Assembly (NCBI RefSeq): GCF_014695975.1
Contig: NZ_JACJPI010000010.1
Location: 1-64,000, forward strand
Direction: 5' to 3'
Length of the DNA stretch: 64,000 nucleotides
DNA from: Leptolyngbya sp. FACHB-321
GTDB taxonomy: Bacteria; Cyanobacteriota; Cyanobacteriia; Leptolyngbyales; Leptolyngbyaceae
The position numbers and the translations under genes are program-made. Within the stretch, counting starts at the first letter, position 1; every line of letters begins with the position of its first letter. The notes under the pieces were generated by a model that saw only the letters and a list, made by a program, of their open reading frames with translations, did not search any database and was not told the DNA's origin. This document shows positions 1 through 8,670 of the stretch, one piece after another.

Positions 1-348
1 TTTGGGGGTGCAGTGACATGGACAAAGCCCCTGATATCAACGCTACTCTGTCATCCTAGTCACTCTTTAGCGAGCAGAGTCTTGTATTAAGCAATGTTTC
101 GCCAGCAGTATCAAAACCTGGGAAGAACCCAGATCTCTTGCTCATTCACACCAAGGTACAGACGATGATGACTCCATCCACTCAATACAGCCATCACTAA
201 TGGCAGATACAGATGGCCCACCTGTACTCTTGTTGCACCGCCAAGGCACTTTACAGCTGTTCAAGCGCACCCTTTAGCGTTGGCAAGGCTCGTTAGTCTT
301 GTACCTCTGAACAATGAGAAAGGGCTAGCGAAACTCGGTGGTTTTTAC
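1..348. other. No intact gene; decayed sequence
   Basis: I see no open frame with a ribosome binding site here. Around 136-150 the sequence contains a TTGCTCATTCACA motif that recurs, extended, at 53562-53577 (reverse) and 54555-54571 (forward). In one frame all three encode a short LLIH-type peptide, so they may be scraps of one old gene family. The rest shows nothing I can name. Confidence 0.4.
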
Positions 349-516
349 ATGAATAATCAAGAACAGAAGAACCAAAAACAGTCAGCATTTTTTGGCAAAG
401 AGCAGGCTTCGTCTTATGAACAGCAATGGGCAAAATCAGCCCCTATTCGTGATGCGCTTCATCTCCTTCTTCGCATCAGGCTTTCAGAACTTCCCAAGGA
501 CGCTCTCGTTCTCTGT
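349..516 (+). pseudogene. N-terminal fragment of a class I SAM-dependent methyltransferase
   Basis: From the ATG at 349 the frame reads MNNQEQKN, then FGKEQASSYEQQWAKSAPIR, then IRLSELPKDALVLCV. This matches, from memory, the opening of a bacterial family of class I methyltransferases (Tyr-x-x-x-Trp, PIRDALH, then the LCVG-type first strand of the SAM-binding fold). The reading stops being methyltransferase-like exactly where the glycine-rich SAM loop should begin, around 516, and runs into a different relic gene that starts at 523. The frame ends at a TGA at 538-540. Only about 56 of the usual roughly 200-250 residues remain, so the enzyme cannot work. What is seen is the truncated frame; the family call is from recognition of the motif and is moderately sure. 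Confidence 0.6.
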
Positions 517-522
517 GTCGAC

Positions 523-699
523 ATGGTATACAACCAATGAAGAGGGCGTGCTCAACAACTAGGCTGTTAAACCCAAAGTTTATTCAGCTACCTATCCCTC
601 ACCTAAAGATCAGCAACACTACACCATCCAAGCCGTAATCGAAGCTGGTCTCGTTTCCTCAGTTTATTGACTGCCTTCTCTATGGGCGCAAGCGACTAG
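523..699 (+). pseudogene. Decayed Ssl1498-type light-harvesting-like protein
   Basis: Starting at the ATG at 523, and allowing frame changes, the sequence reads MVY, then TTNEEGVLNN, a TAG stop, AVKPKVYSATYPSPKDQQHY, TIQAVIEAGLVSS, and finally LLTAFSMGASD before a TAG at 697-699. This is the layout of the small cyanobacterial Ssl1498-family proteins: a short soluble part with an (N)GVLNN(Y/F)A motif, then one hydrophobic helix. There are at least three lesions. A 2-base loss lies after codon 3, the Tyr after LNN has become a stop, and one base is missing near 664. The gene abuts the methyltransferase relic, so the two look like joined debris from a cyanobacterial chromosome. Confidence 0.6.
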
Positions 700-751
700 G
701 AGTAGTCTTCTCTACTCCGGCTGTCTTAAAAACTGTCTGCACTGTATGTTT

Positions 752-778
752 GCCCTAGCTTTACGGCTGGGGCTTTTG
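752..778 (+). terminator. Probable rho-independent terminator
   Basis: GCCCTAGC (752-759) pairs with GCTGGGGC (766-773) over a short loop, with one G-T wobble, and is followed by TTTTGT. It sits about 50 bases past the Ssl1498-type relic and is likely its old terminator. Confidence 0.6.
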
Positions 779-1289
779 TCGTTTAATTAGGCAATCACAG
801 TGGGCTCATGCATTCAAGCTTTAAGAGAGCCGCACCTTGAAAGTGCGGCATCATATACAGACTCTCATGTAACGATCAATAAAAGCTTTGTTTCAGCCCC
901 TGTAAAGGTTTCAGGCTGCTCACTTTTTGAAACGCATTTGTTGCTAACAGAGGCTTCCCACCCTGCACGTTTTTCCTGTACTAGCTCAAGAGTCATTTTG
1001 TTAGAGTAGCTGGCTGGACAAAAAGTCATTCTGTAACAATATTTTTGCCCAGTATTTTGTGTTTGAACGCCTCTTTGCTTTCTGTTACAAAATGTCTAAC
1101 TCTTGTTTGCTAATTAATGCTCCGTAATAACAGCTAAACCCTCAAAAAGCGCTCTCCTTTTTGGGTGATAGTCCTCGGTACAAAAGTATAAGGAAGACCT
1201 TATGGTCTTTGGAAAGCGGCTGTTACAGGCTTTGTTCTGCTCTTTCAGCGCTTCTTCTATATCTTTTGTGTTACTGAGGAAATTCTTCT
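779..1289. other. Spacer upstream of the transfer genes
   Basis: No supported gene; a 69-codon frame at 800-1009 has no ribosome binding site and no recognisable content. The spacer holds a perfect 7-bp hairpin (829-835 with 843-849) without a T-run and a 6-bp hairpin AAGACC/GGTCTT (1194-1209). It also has two related motifs, TTCTGTAACA (1029-1038) and TTCTGTTACA (1080-1089). The promoter of the transfer operon must lie here or further upstream, but I cannot place its boxes with confidence. Confidence 0.4.
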
Positions 1290-1898
1290 ATGACGACTTC
1301 TCTTAGTCCTGCTTCTTCAAGTAGCTGTTTTTGGCTCGATGCCTTTCAGGCTCCTCGTACTCGTTTCTTAATTACGAATGCAGCGTTTCTACTAACAATT
1401 AAGTTTGGCATTGAAGGGTTTTTCTTTAATGCGCTTTGTGTGCTGCTTGCCTGGGGTCATGTCTACCCTCACCAACTGCTTAGAATGTCCCGCTCCGCTG
1501 AGCGGTTCCTCAACCGGCGTCGTTGGAGCCCGATCGGTTCAATGACTCTGCTGCTTTGTGCCGTTGTGGCAGTTATCGCGCTGGTTGGTCATACCGAACC
1601 TGCAAGCGCTCAGTTCTTTAATCAAACCGAGACCTGGATGAAATCAACACTGGGCAAAGGTGCAGCTGGTTCCGGTGGCAACGTTGCCGACATGATTGCT
1701 TTAACCTTCAACGTGCTGCGTGGTCTGTTCGTGATTTACCTGGGCATTTCCCTAGTCAAGGTGATCCAAAACGCACGTGACGGTGAAGACTGGCAAACCC
1801 TGGCAAAGACACCGTTGATCATTCTCGTGACGGTCACGCTAGGCGATGTCTTGGGTGGGCTGATCACTGGTGGCGGTAGCGGTTCAGCGAAAGCTTAA
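1290..1898 (+). CDS. VirB2/TrbC-like T4SS pilin candidate
   Basis: This is a 202-aa membrane protein at the head of the transfer gene run. Its distal half is typical of a conjugative pilin subunit. A hydrophobic signal stretch (about residues 84-100) ends in the signal-peptidase-like site ASA/Q at residues 105-108. The mature part of about 95 residues has two hydrophobic helices (about 130-150 and 172-188) and ends in a Gly/Ser tail. VirB2/TrbC pilins have this plan and build the pilus. The first 80 residues are extra: they contain another hydrophobic stretch and a basic loop. Met66 (base 1485) would give a more usual-length pilin, but the GAGGA at 1276-1280 supports the upstream start. Only 30 bases separate it from the next gene. 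The family call rests on topology and position, not on strong sequence identity. Confidence 0.55.
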   Translation: MTTSLSPASSSSCFWLDAFQAPRTRFLITNAAFLLTIKFGIEGFFFNALCVLLAWGHVYPHQLLRMSRSAERFLNRRRWSPIGSMTLLLCAVVAVIALVGHTEPASAQFFNQTETWMKSTLGKGAAGSGGNVADMIALTFNVLRGLFVIYLGISLVKVIQNARDGEDWQTLAKTPLIILVTVTLGDVLGGLITGGGSGSAKA

Positions 1899-1928
1899 GC
1901 CAGTTTCACTTACGGAGGTAGAGCTTTT

Positions 1929-2321
1929 ATGACCGAACGTCACCGCACTGTAAACCAAGCGTTGGGATTGCAACCACGCTTTGGCCCTATTCCTTCCGAT
2001 CAACTGTTCCCCTGGCTAGCGATCGCGTTCACCTTCTACTTGGTCTTTAATCAAGCGTTGCGCTTTTCCTGGCTTTGGACAGGACTGCTGATTGTTTGGG
2101 CGTGTGGTACCTGGTGGCTGCTGACGGGTTCGCGTTCTTACCGCTTTCTAGGCAAGTTCATTGCCGCTCCGCATTGGACACGAGGGCGGGAACGGTACTG
2201 CCCTCTCCAATCAATCATTGCTGAGCAAGAGCGTTTAGTCCTCGAACGACACGCACTCCGTTCTCAAAAGAAGACCCCAGCAAAACAGAAAGCGGGCAGT
2301 ACCCACAAAAAACGTTCTTAA
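1929..2321 (+). CDS. VirB3/TrbD-like inner-membrane protein
   Basis: A 130-aa protein with a short cytoplasmic N-terminus and a hydrophobic hairpin at about residues 30-68 (LAIAFTFYLVF, then WTGLLIVWACGTWWLL). A basic tail rich in Lys and Arg follows. VirB3/TrbD proteins have this form and lie between the pilin gene and the VirB4 ATPase gene, exactly as here. In known systems they assist VirB4 and pilus assembly at the inner membrane. The start is supported by GGAGG at 1914-1918, ten or so bases before the ATG. The sequence is not conserved enough for a firm call without a profile search. Confidence 0.55.
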   Translation: MTERHRTVNQALGLQPRFGPIPSDQLFPWLAIAFTFYLVFNQALRFSWLWTGLLIVWACGTWWLLTGSRSYRFLGKFIAAPHWTRGRERYCPLQSIIAEQERLVLERHALRSQKKTPAKQKAGSTHKKRS

Positions 2322-2355
2322 GTTAATTCCTTCTTATTTGCTGTGAGCGCCCCGT

Positions 2356-5300
2356 ATGAAAACTCAAAAACGTCTTGGTAAGCAAAAGGTGACGGCACCT
2401 ACCGGTGGGAAAGCGGTCAGCCTGACTGCCATGGAGGATTCGTTAGACCTCCAATTCCCATTGCATTACAACTTACGCGGTCGGTCAACTGGTGCCTTAG
2501 TCTTGGGTAAAGGTCAAGCCAAAGATCGTCTCAAGTTCGTTTTTGGGTTTGAGTGCAAGGGGATCCACTCTACTTTGAGGGACAGCCAGATCGAGACTGC
2601 CTTTGACAAGCTGGAATCGGGTCTGAAAGACTTGCCACCGGGTGAAACGCTAACGATTCATTTTGGTTCCTTCTCGTCTGACGCTAGCCGTCAACGACGA
2701 CTCACGGAAATTGCAGCCGGTGCGTCGTCTGACGCTTTAAAGTTCTTGCTTTATAGCGAAAAGCAACGGATTCAAGAACTGACTCAAACGGGCATGCGTA
2801 AGCCCAAGTTCTTGAAGCTCTACGTTACTTACACGATTGACCCAAATACCCACGGAGCGACTGACCCAATTGAGCGGCTCACCAAACGTGGGTTGTCGTG
2901 GTGGAACAAGTTTACCGGGCAACTGGAAGAAGTTGAACAAGTGCGCTTTGAAGACTTGTTCACGAAAGCCTTTACAGACGGGTTCCAGATCTGGGAGCAG
3001 CTACTCGGTAACAAGCTCGGTCTGGATGTGCGTCCTATGGACGAAACCATGTTGTGGAAAAACCTTTGGAGTCGACTCAACCAGACCGACGCACCCCCAT
3101 TGCCTCAAGTAGTGACCATGAGTGAGCAGGGCTTGTCAGAAGTTGTACGTTCTGACATTCACCCTACAACCCTGCTGCTGGAGTCACAAGAAACAATGCC
3201 GGTTGCTGATCGTGCCTGGGCACACGTCAACGGTAAGTTTGTCGGTGCTTTGACCTTCGTTGACAAACCTGCGGGTTGGGCCAGCAAAGACGACCAATTA
3301 CGTTACTTGTGGGACTTGCTGTCACGCGACAACGTGACTGACACCGAAGTGTTTTGCCAACTACAGCGAGCAAATGAGGCGTTAGTCAAAACCAATATGC
3401 AGCGACTGACCAAGCAATCGATCGTGTCGTCGAATTTGGCGACGTCTAAGAATTCGGTTGACGTAGCTGCCCTCTCTAAAGTGCGGAAGGCAGTGGCAGC
3501 TCAAGAACAACTCTATGAAGGTTCAGTGCCACTGCACACGGCTGTAGTGATTCTGGTGCACCGTGACTCGCTGGACGACCTTGATGAGGGTTGCCGTTAC
3601 CTGCAGTCGTGTGTGCGTCGTCCTGCCTGGATTGACCGTGAGCTGGAATATGCCTGGTTGATTTGGCAGCAGACGTTACCTGTCTGTTGGGACTCGATGC
3701 TAATCCGTCCCTTCAATCGCCGTTTATGCTACCTCACAGGCGAAGCACCAGGCTTCATGTCATTGGTACTACCCCAAGCAGCGGACGAAGACGGCTTTGA
3801 GCTGATCTCAGACGAAGGTGGCGTACCGCTTTACATTGACCTCTTCAACCAGCATCGTCACCTGGCTGTCTTTGGTACCACCCGTTCAGGGAAGTCGGTC
3901 ATGATTTCAGGCTGGCTGACTCAAGCTCTGAGCCGCAAAATTCCGATTGTGGTCTTAGATTTCCCGACAGACGGAGCTAGTACGTTTAAGGACTACGCAG
4001 CCTTCCTGGGTCCTGAGACTGGGGCATATTTCGACATTGGTACAGAGCGAAACAACCTTTTTGAAATTCCCGACTTGCGATCGCTCTCCATGGAGCAAGC
4101 GCAGAACCGCATGCAGGACTACATTGCCTTCCTTGAATCAGCGCTCATGACGATGATTTTGGGCGGCGACAGCACGACACCAGAAATGCTGGTGCTGAAG
4201 CGGACGATTCGGGCACAAATTAACCTGCTGCTGGGCAAGTTCTTCAACGACCCTGGAATTGACCGTCGTTACCTTGACGCCATGAATGCCGGTGTTGGCA
4301 CTGCACTGTGGAAGCAAATGCCCACCATGCGTGACTTTCTCGGCATTTGCACTTTAGACAATGTTGGTTCTGGGGTAGCAGACGACCCAGACATTCGACG
4401 GGCAATGGGCTTCATTAAGCTACAGCTAGAGTTCTGGTTGAACTCCCGTGTGGGTCGAGCCATTTCGGAACCGTCAACGTTCCGCACTGACGCACCGCTG
4501 CTTGTGTTCGCTTTGCGGAACCTGACTGAAGACGACGACGCAGCCATTCTTGCCCTTTCGGCTTACTCTGCTGCTCTACGTCGGGCACTCTCGTCACCAG
4601 AGTCCATTTTCTTCATAGACGAGTCACCCATTCTGTTTGAGTTCGACCAAATTTCAGAGTTAGTCGCTAGGTTGTGCGCTAACGGTGCGAAAGCCGGTGT
4701 ACGGGTGATCTTGTCTGCTCAAGACGTCGACACGATCGCTCAGTCACCGTCTGCCTCCAAAATTCTACAAAACCTTTCAACACGGCTGGTCGGGCGCATT
4801 CAGCCGAATGCTGTCGCTAGCTTTGTCAAATACCTGAACTACGACGAGTCGATTATTGCGCGGAATGCGACAGCTTCATTCTTCCCCAAGCGCGAGGGCA
4901 TTTACTCACAGTGGTTGCTGGACAACAATGTCACCTTCACCTTTTGCCGCTACTACTCGCCGTACTTCCAACTCGGCATTGTAGCAAACAACCCACATGA
5001 ACAACGGGCTCGCGATGCGTTCGCCGCTGCTTACTCTGATCGCTTTACAGCCGTAGCCAAGTTTGCGACTGAGCTTTGTGCAAGCCTGCGTGACGGTCGT
5101 AAAATGCGCCTCCCTAAACCACGTACTGCGATCGCAGCCGCTCCAACCACTCTAAAAGTTGCACCTGAAATTGCAGTTGCTCCGGTCGCTGTAAACGTCC
5201 CGCCTGAAGCGGTGGTGGAAGCTCCTGGCAGTCAAGCGGTGGTGGTAACAACGTTGGTGTCTGAGTCTTCCCTGTCTTTAGAGGCAACAGAACCAGAGGT

Positions 5301-5481
5301 CGAAGTTGAAGCCGCCCAGGAGGAACAGCTAGTTGCACTTGAGCCAACCTGGTCGGTCATCACAGCGCCTCCCTTTAACGGTAATGCGGTCACGTTCATA
5401 CCGTCTGTTACCCCGTCAGATTCTAATGCTTCCGTGCCTGAGCCAGTTCCAGATTTGACCAGTGTTGGTAGCGCCGTTTAG
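2356..5481 (+). CDS. VirB4/TraC-type conjugation ATPase
   Basis: A 1041-aa P-loop ATPase that powers pilus assembly and substrate translocation at the inner face of the membrane. The Walker A motif GTTRSGKS is at about residues 507-514. The Walker B stretch IFFIDE is at about 751-756, followed by GVRVILSAQD, the usual VirB4/TraC C-terminal block. The N-terminal 450 residues are the variable VirB4/TraC domain. Residues from about 920 to the end form a Pro/Val/Ala-rich acidic extension not typical of the family. It follows the VirB3-like gene by 34 bases, and its last 20 bases lie before the upstream start option of the next frame. The Asp codons are mostly GAC, as in its neighbours. This is the surest gene of the transfer block. 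Confidence 0.9.
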   Translation: MKTQKRLGKQKVTAPTGGKAVSLTAMEDSLDLQFPLHYNLRGRSTGALVLGKGQAKDRLKFVFGFECKGIHSTLRDSQIETAFDKLESGLKDLPPGETLTIHFGSFSSDASRQRRLTEIAAGASSDALKFLLYSEKQRIQELTQTGMRKPKFLKLYVTYTIDPNTHGATDPIERLTKRGLSWWNKFTGQLEEVEQVRFEDLFTKAFTDGFQIWEQLLGNKLGLDVRPMDETMLWKNLWSRLNQTDAPPLPQVVTMSEQGLSEVVRSDIHPTTLLLESQETMPVADRAWAHVNGKFVGALTFVDKPAGWASKDDQLRYLWDLLSRDNVTDTEVFCQLQRANEALVKTNMQRLTKQSIVSSNLATSKNSVDVAALSKVRKAVAAQEQLYEGSVPLHTAVVILVHRDSLDDLDEGCRYLQSCVRRPAWIDRELEYAWLIWQQTLPVCWDSMLIRPFNRRLCYLTGEAPGFMSLVLPQAADEDGFELISDEGGVPLYIDLFNQHRHLAVFGTTRSGKSVMISGWLTQALSRKIPIVVLDFPTDGASTFKDYAAFLGPETGAYFDIGTERNNLFEIPDLRSLSMEQAQNRMQDYIAFLESALMTMILGGDSTTPEMLVLKRTIRAQINLLLGKFFNDPGIDRRYLDAMNAGVGTALWKQMPTMRDFLGICTLDNVGSGVADDPDIRRAMGFIKLQLEFWLNSRVGRAISEPSTFRTDAPLLVFALRNLTEDDDAAILALSAYSAALRRALSSPESIFFIDESPILFEFDQISELVARLCANGAKAGVRVILSAQDVDTIAQSPSASKILQNLSTRLVGRIQPNAVASFVKYLNYDESIIARNATASFFPKREGIYSQWLLDNNVTFTFCRYYSPYFQLGIVANNPHEQRARDAFAAAYSDRFTAVAKFATELCASLRDGRKMRLPKPRTAIAAAPTTLKVAPEIAVAPVAVNVPPEAVVEAPGSQAVVVTTLVSESSLSLEATEPEVEVEAAQEEQLVALEPTWSVITAPPFNGNAVTFIPSVTPSDSNASVPEPVPDLTSVGSAV

Positions 5482-5542
5482 TGCGCCTGTTTTGTCGGTG
5501 TTTGGAGTCCAGTTCTTGTCCTTAGTCTTTTTGGAGGTTGCG

Positions 5543-6622
5543 GTGGTACGTCAGGTTTCAGTTCCCTTTTCAGTCAAGCAAAACCCGGTTTCCCTGCCGC
5601 CATCGGTGCGGTCTCAACGCCGGACAGGTCTTAAAGCAGCGGCAGCCGTTGTATCAGGCGCTTTGTTGTCAGCGTCATTAGGTTTAGCGTCTCCTGGCTT
5701 AAGTCAAACATCGTTCAACCCTGGTGCTTCTAGCCCTACTGTTACGTCCACTTCTACTTCTAGTGCCTCGTCTGTGGGCAGCATTGGTGGTATGCAGCAG
5801 CAAGTCGAGCAAATTCAGGGGTTCGTAGGCGGCTACCTGAAGCGATTTGAAGCGTTAAAAGGTCAAATTGAAGGCGTTGTTCAAGACTACATTGGCGCTC
5901 TTGGAGACGACGTTTCCGAAGCCATTAAGAATGCACTTGGGGACTTGAACTTACCTGATCCTAACAAGCTGCTGAAGGGCCTTTTGGGCGATAAGGATCA
6001 AGAGGGCAAACCCGTTGTTCAAGCTGAACTAAACAACGTTAGTGGTGTAATGCCTTCCATTTTGAAAAACAATGCTGCGGCCCCTTTGCTAGCAGACCTT
6101 TGGGGACAAGCAAACTTCTCTACGGAAGCCCAGAAGGCAACCAAAGAAGACCTTCAGAACATTGAGAAGCAAGTCAAAGCCTCTCAGCAGGTCGCCTCTG
6201 CTTCCGAAAAGCTCACGACTCAGTCTACTCAAGCGTCAAGCACTTCTGGTCAGGCGGCGACAAAAGCGCAACAGCAGGCACAACAGGCACAGAAACGGGT
6301 TTCAACACAGGACGCGATTAAAGACCTCAACCTGACAGCTGCTACCTTGTCCAGCCAGTTGGCGGACGAGTCAAAACAGCTTGCGTCTCAGTCTAGTCAA
6401 CTCGCTAGCTTGTCTCAACTGAACGCTACTCAAGTGGCTCTACTCGGTGATGCGTCTGCCAAGTTGAGCCAAGTCAATTTGGGTGTTGCGGCAGCGGTTA
6501 CGCAGTTGTCCGACATGAACTCCCAAATGCACGGTGCTGAACAGCAACGCATTATTCAAGAAAACAGCCTGGTTGCTCAAACAGCTGAAGCCAGTGCCAA
6601 AGCCTTTCACCTCATTCGTTAG
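5543..6622 (+). CDS. Exported coiled-coil protein in VirB5/TrbJ position
   Basis: I choose the GTG at 5543, because TTGGAGG (5531-5537) lies five bases upstream; the longer frame from 5462 overlaps the VirB4 gene and has no such signal. The 359-aa product has a signal peptide (about residues 28-54, VVSGALLSASLGLASPGLSQ). Low-complexity Ser/Thr follows, then Gln/Ser/Ala-rich heptads for about 200 residues, predicted to form long coiled coils. VirB5 and TrbJ, minor pilus-tip or periplasmic proteins, are helical, exported and lie between the VirB4 and VirB6 genes, as this one does. There is no clear sequence motif, so the role is inferred from position and shape. Confidence 0.55.
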   Translation: MVRQVSVPFSVKQNPVSLPPSVRSQRRTGLKAAAAVVSGALLSASLGLASPGLSQTSFNPGASSPTVTSTSTSSASSVGSIGGMQQQVEQIQGFVGGYLKRFEALKGQIEGVVQDYIGALGDDVSEAIKNALGDLNLPDPNKLLKGLLGDKDQEGKPVVQAELNNVSGVMPSILKNNAAAPLLADLWGQANFSTEAQKATKEDLQNIEKQVKASQQVASASEKLTTQSTQASSTSGQAATKAQQQAQQAQKRVSTQDAIKDLNLTAATLSSQLADESKQLASQSSQLASLSQLNATQVALLGDASAKLSQVNLGVAAAVTQLSDMNSQMHGAEQQRIIQENSLVAQTAEASAKAFHLIR

Positions 6623-6632
6623 AGCCAAAATT

Positions 6633-7793
6633 ATGCTGCCTTTTGTTTCCTTGTTCAGCCAGGTTAACTCCAATGCGGCTAGTGCCGGCATTCTCGGTGG
6701 TGCCGAAGTTATTAGCAAAAACGTGTCTGAAGCCTGGGACCGTACCTGGGACGTTGCCCTAAGTGGCGGTCTTTACGGTGCCATTAACAACATTGGGATT
6801 TTTCTTGCTGCTGGAGCATTGGTTTTCTGGTTGTTGGACTTTGTCCGTAAGTGGCTCTCAGACGAAGTAAATGGGCTTTGGGCTTTGCAAGACCTGGTCT
6901 GGCCGATCGTCATCATTCTGTTCACTGCCAATAACGGTGCCATGCTCTCTGGCTTCAGTCGTGGATTACGGGACACCTTGAACGACTTCACTCTCCAGGT
7001 AGTCCGTGTGGTTGCGGCAGAGCAAAACCTGGAGAAAACGCTCAACGAACTGGGTGATTACTCCATTATTCACGCGAAGTTGGTGACAGCTAGAGGTCAG
7101 TGCAACACGATCGTTGAGAATAACAAGTTGACTCAATGCTTAGAAGAGCAAAACAAAGCATTACAAGGCATTCTTTCCGAGTACCAAAACACCTACGGCG
7201 CGACTCTGAAGCTGAAGCAGTTGCAGCAAATAGCGTCTGATAACTTCGGTACTCCGGGTAAGGCAATCAGCACTGTGTCTGGTCTTACACCGCCTGCATT
7301 GATCCTTAAAGGCGGCAGTGCCCTGGCTTCTAGTGCCACGGTAGGGGTAATTATTCTGTTCATGGCGGCATGCCAGTACTGCTTCCAGCAACTGATTGAA
7401 GTCTCCATGCTACTGACAGCGCTTATGGCTCCATTAGCCTTGTCGGCTTCGCTGCTGCCCTTCGGTGCCAAGCCAATTTTTGCATGGTTAACGGCGTTCT
7501 GGTCTCTCAGCCTTCTCAAGCTCTCCTACAACATTATTGCGGGTCTGACAGCGCTTTCAATTTACGAAATCTCTGGTACAGAAACGCTCGGTTCTGCCGT
7601 GTTCTTTGGTCTGTTTTCCCCTCTGCTAGCAATCGCTATGGCAGCCGGTGGCGGGTTAGCAGTTTTTAACGGCATTCTGGCTGCTTCCGGTGCTGGTAGT
7701 GCTTTAGCAGTCAGCAAAATAGCCGCTGTTGGTGGTGGCGGTGGTAGTGCGGCAGCGGCAGCAGCTAGCAAGGTCATTGGAGCTGCTGACTGA
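6633..7793 (+). CDS. VirB6/TrbL-like polytopic channel protein
   Basis: Start chosen at the ATG at 6633, ten bases after the previous stop; the longer frame from 6534 would overlap that gene. The 386-aa product has about seven hydrophobic segments. A pair lies in the first third (INNIGIFLAAGALVFWLL and a following one near LVWPIVIILF). A soluble middle of about 110 residues with two Cys follows, then a cluster of four to five helices. The tail is Gly/Ala-rich. This arrangement is that of VirB6/TrbL, which forms part of the inner-membrane translocation pore. The gene order supports the call. The Gly/Ala tail resembles the one that precedes the shared tail of the Calx-beta protein at 11219-15520. 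Confidence 0.65.
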   Translation: MLPFVSLFSQVNSNAASAGILGGAEVISKNVSEAWDRTWDVALSGGLYGAINNIGIFLAAGALVFWLLDFVRKWLSDEVNGLWALQDLVWPIVIILFTANNGAMLSGFSRGLRDTLNDFTLQVVRVVAAEQNLEKTLNELGDYSIIHAKLVTARGQCNTIVENNKLTQCLEEQNKALQGILSEYQNTYGATLKLKQLQQIASDNFGTPGKAISTVSGLTPPALILKGGSALASSATVGVIILFMAACQYCFQQLIEVSMLLTALMAPLALSASLLPFGAKPIFAWLTAFWSLSLLKLSYNIIAGLTALSIYEISGTETLGSAVFFGLFSPLLAIAMAAGGGLAVFNGILAASGAGSALAVSKIAAVGGGGGSAAAAAASKVIGAAD

Positions 7794-7871
7794 GGTTTAC
7801 CCGCTTTGGTTTACCTGTTTTGGTTGTTCCTTGTTTAGTCCCACAATCCAACACTCATTTCTGGAGTCCTT

Positions 7872-8615
7872 ATGCGTTCGCTTTCCATTAGCAGGTCTGG
7901 TACTAAAGACGCCCGTAGCACTCTCGGCTTTTTCGTGCTTGCGTCTCTAGGCATACAAGGTTTTACTCTCCTTGCTCTTTTGCTACTGTTTGGTGCCTAC
8001 ATGGGCTTGTCCCGTAAAGCACCATCGTCTTTAGTGCAACTGGAGTCCGGCAAGACCATTGCAACGGCTCCTATGGACTCTGGTGAACGGACACCTGCGG
8101 TCATTCAGAAGTTTGTGCAAGACGAACTCACAATGCTCACCTCTGCAGTGGGTACGTTGCCTCCTTTAGACCCAAAAGTGCCGTTAGCCCCAGACCCAGG
8201 GGTTGTTATTAAGCTTCCGTCTGGCACTGCCAAAATTACCACGTTAGCAAGCTATGCCAGTTTCGGGCTTTCCGAAGACTTTCGGACGACCTACTTACAA
8301 AGGCTGGCTGAACTGACCCCTCGCAACGTGTTCAACCAGACAGAACGCCTGGTGTTGGTGGTACAGGACGTCAGCACACCGCAACTACTCAAAGATGGTC
8401 AATGGAAAGTGGTTGTGGTTGCCAACCTCGTGCGGTTTACGGCTGACAACCAAATTGGTGCGGGCATTCCCTACAACCGTGAAGTCTTTGTGCGTGCGAT
8501 CACCCCTCCAACGGTGCTGCCTGTGACTTCCGAAGTTGAGCGCCAAATTGCACAGGTGCGATCGGCTGGTCTAGAAATTTATGCCATGCGTGACTTTGAC
8601 GCCCCTAACCTCTGA
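7872..8615 (+). CDS. VirB8-like inner-membrane assembly factor
   Basis: A 247-aa bitopic protein: short basic cytoplasmic N-terminus, one membrane helix (about residues 25-45) and a periplasmic domain of 190 residues. VirB8/TraE proteins have this topology, with an NTF2-like periplasmic fold, and nucleate channel assembly. They normally precede VirB9 and VirB10 genes, as here. GGAG at 7862-7865 lies six bases before the ATG at 7872. The periplasmic part ends with a strand-rich region (WKVVVVANLVRFTADNQIG, then NREVFVRAI) compatible with that fold. The family assignment is by topology and context; no diagnostic residue can be pointed to. Confidence 0.55.
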   Translation: MRSLSISRSGTKDARSTLGFFVLASLGIQGFTLLALLLLFGAYMGLSRKAPSSLVQLESGKTIATAPMDSGERTPAVIQKFVQDELTMLTSAVGTLPPLDPKVPLAPDPGVVIKLPSGTAKITTLASYASFGLSEDFRTTYLQRLAELTPRNVFNQTERLVLVVQDVSTPQLLKDGQWKVVVVANLVRFTADNQIGAGIPYNREVFVRAITPPTVLPVTSEVERQIAQVRSAGLEIYAMRDFDAPNL

Positions 8616-8670
8616 CGTGACTAACCGCTAACGACTGTTTGCTGACTACCAACACTACGACTCGACTGAC

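Noticed and set aside
800-1009. 69-codon frame in the leader spacer
   Set aside because: No ribosome site, odd composition, no motif; left as spacer.
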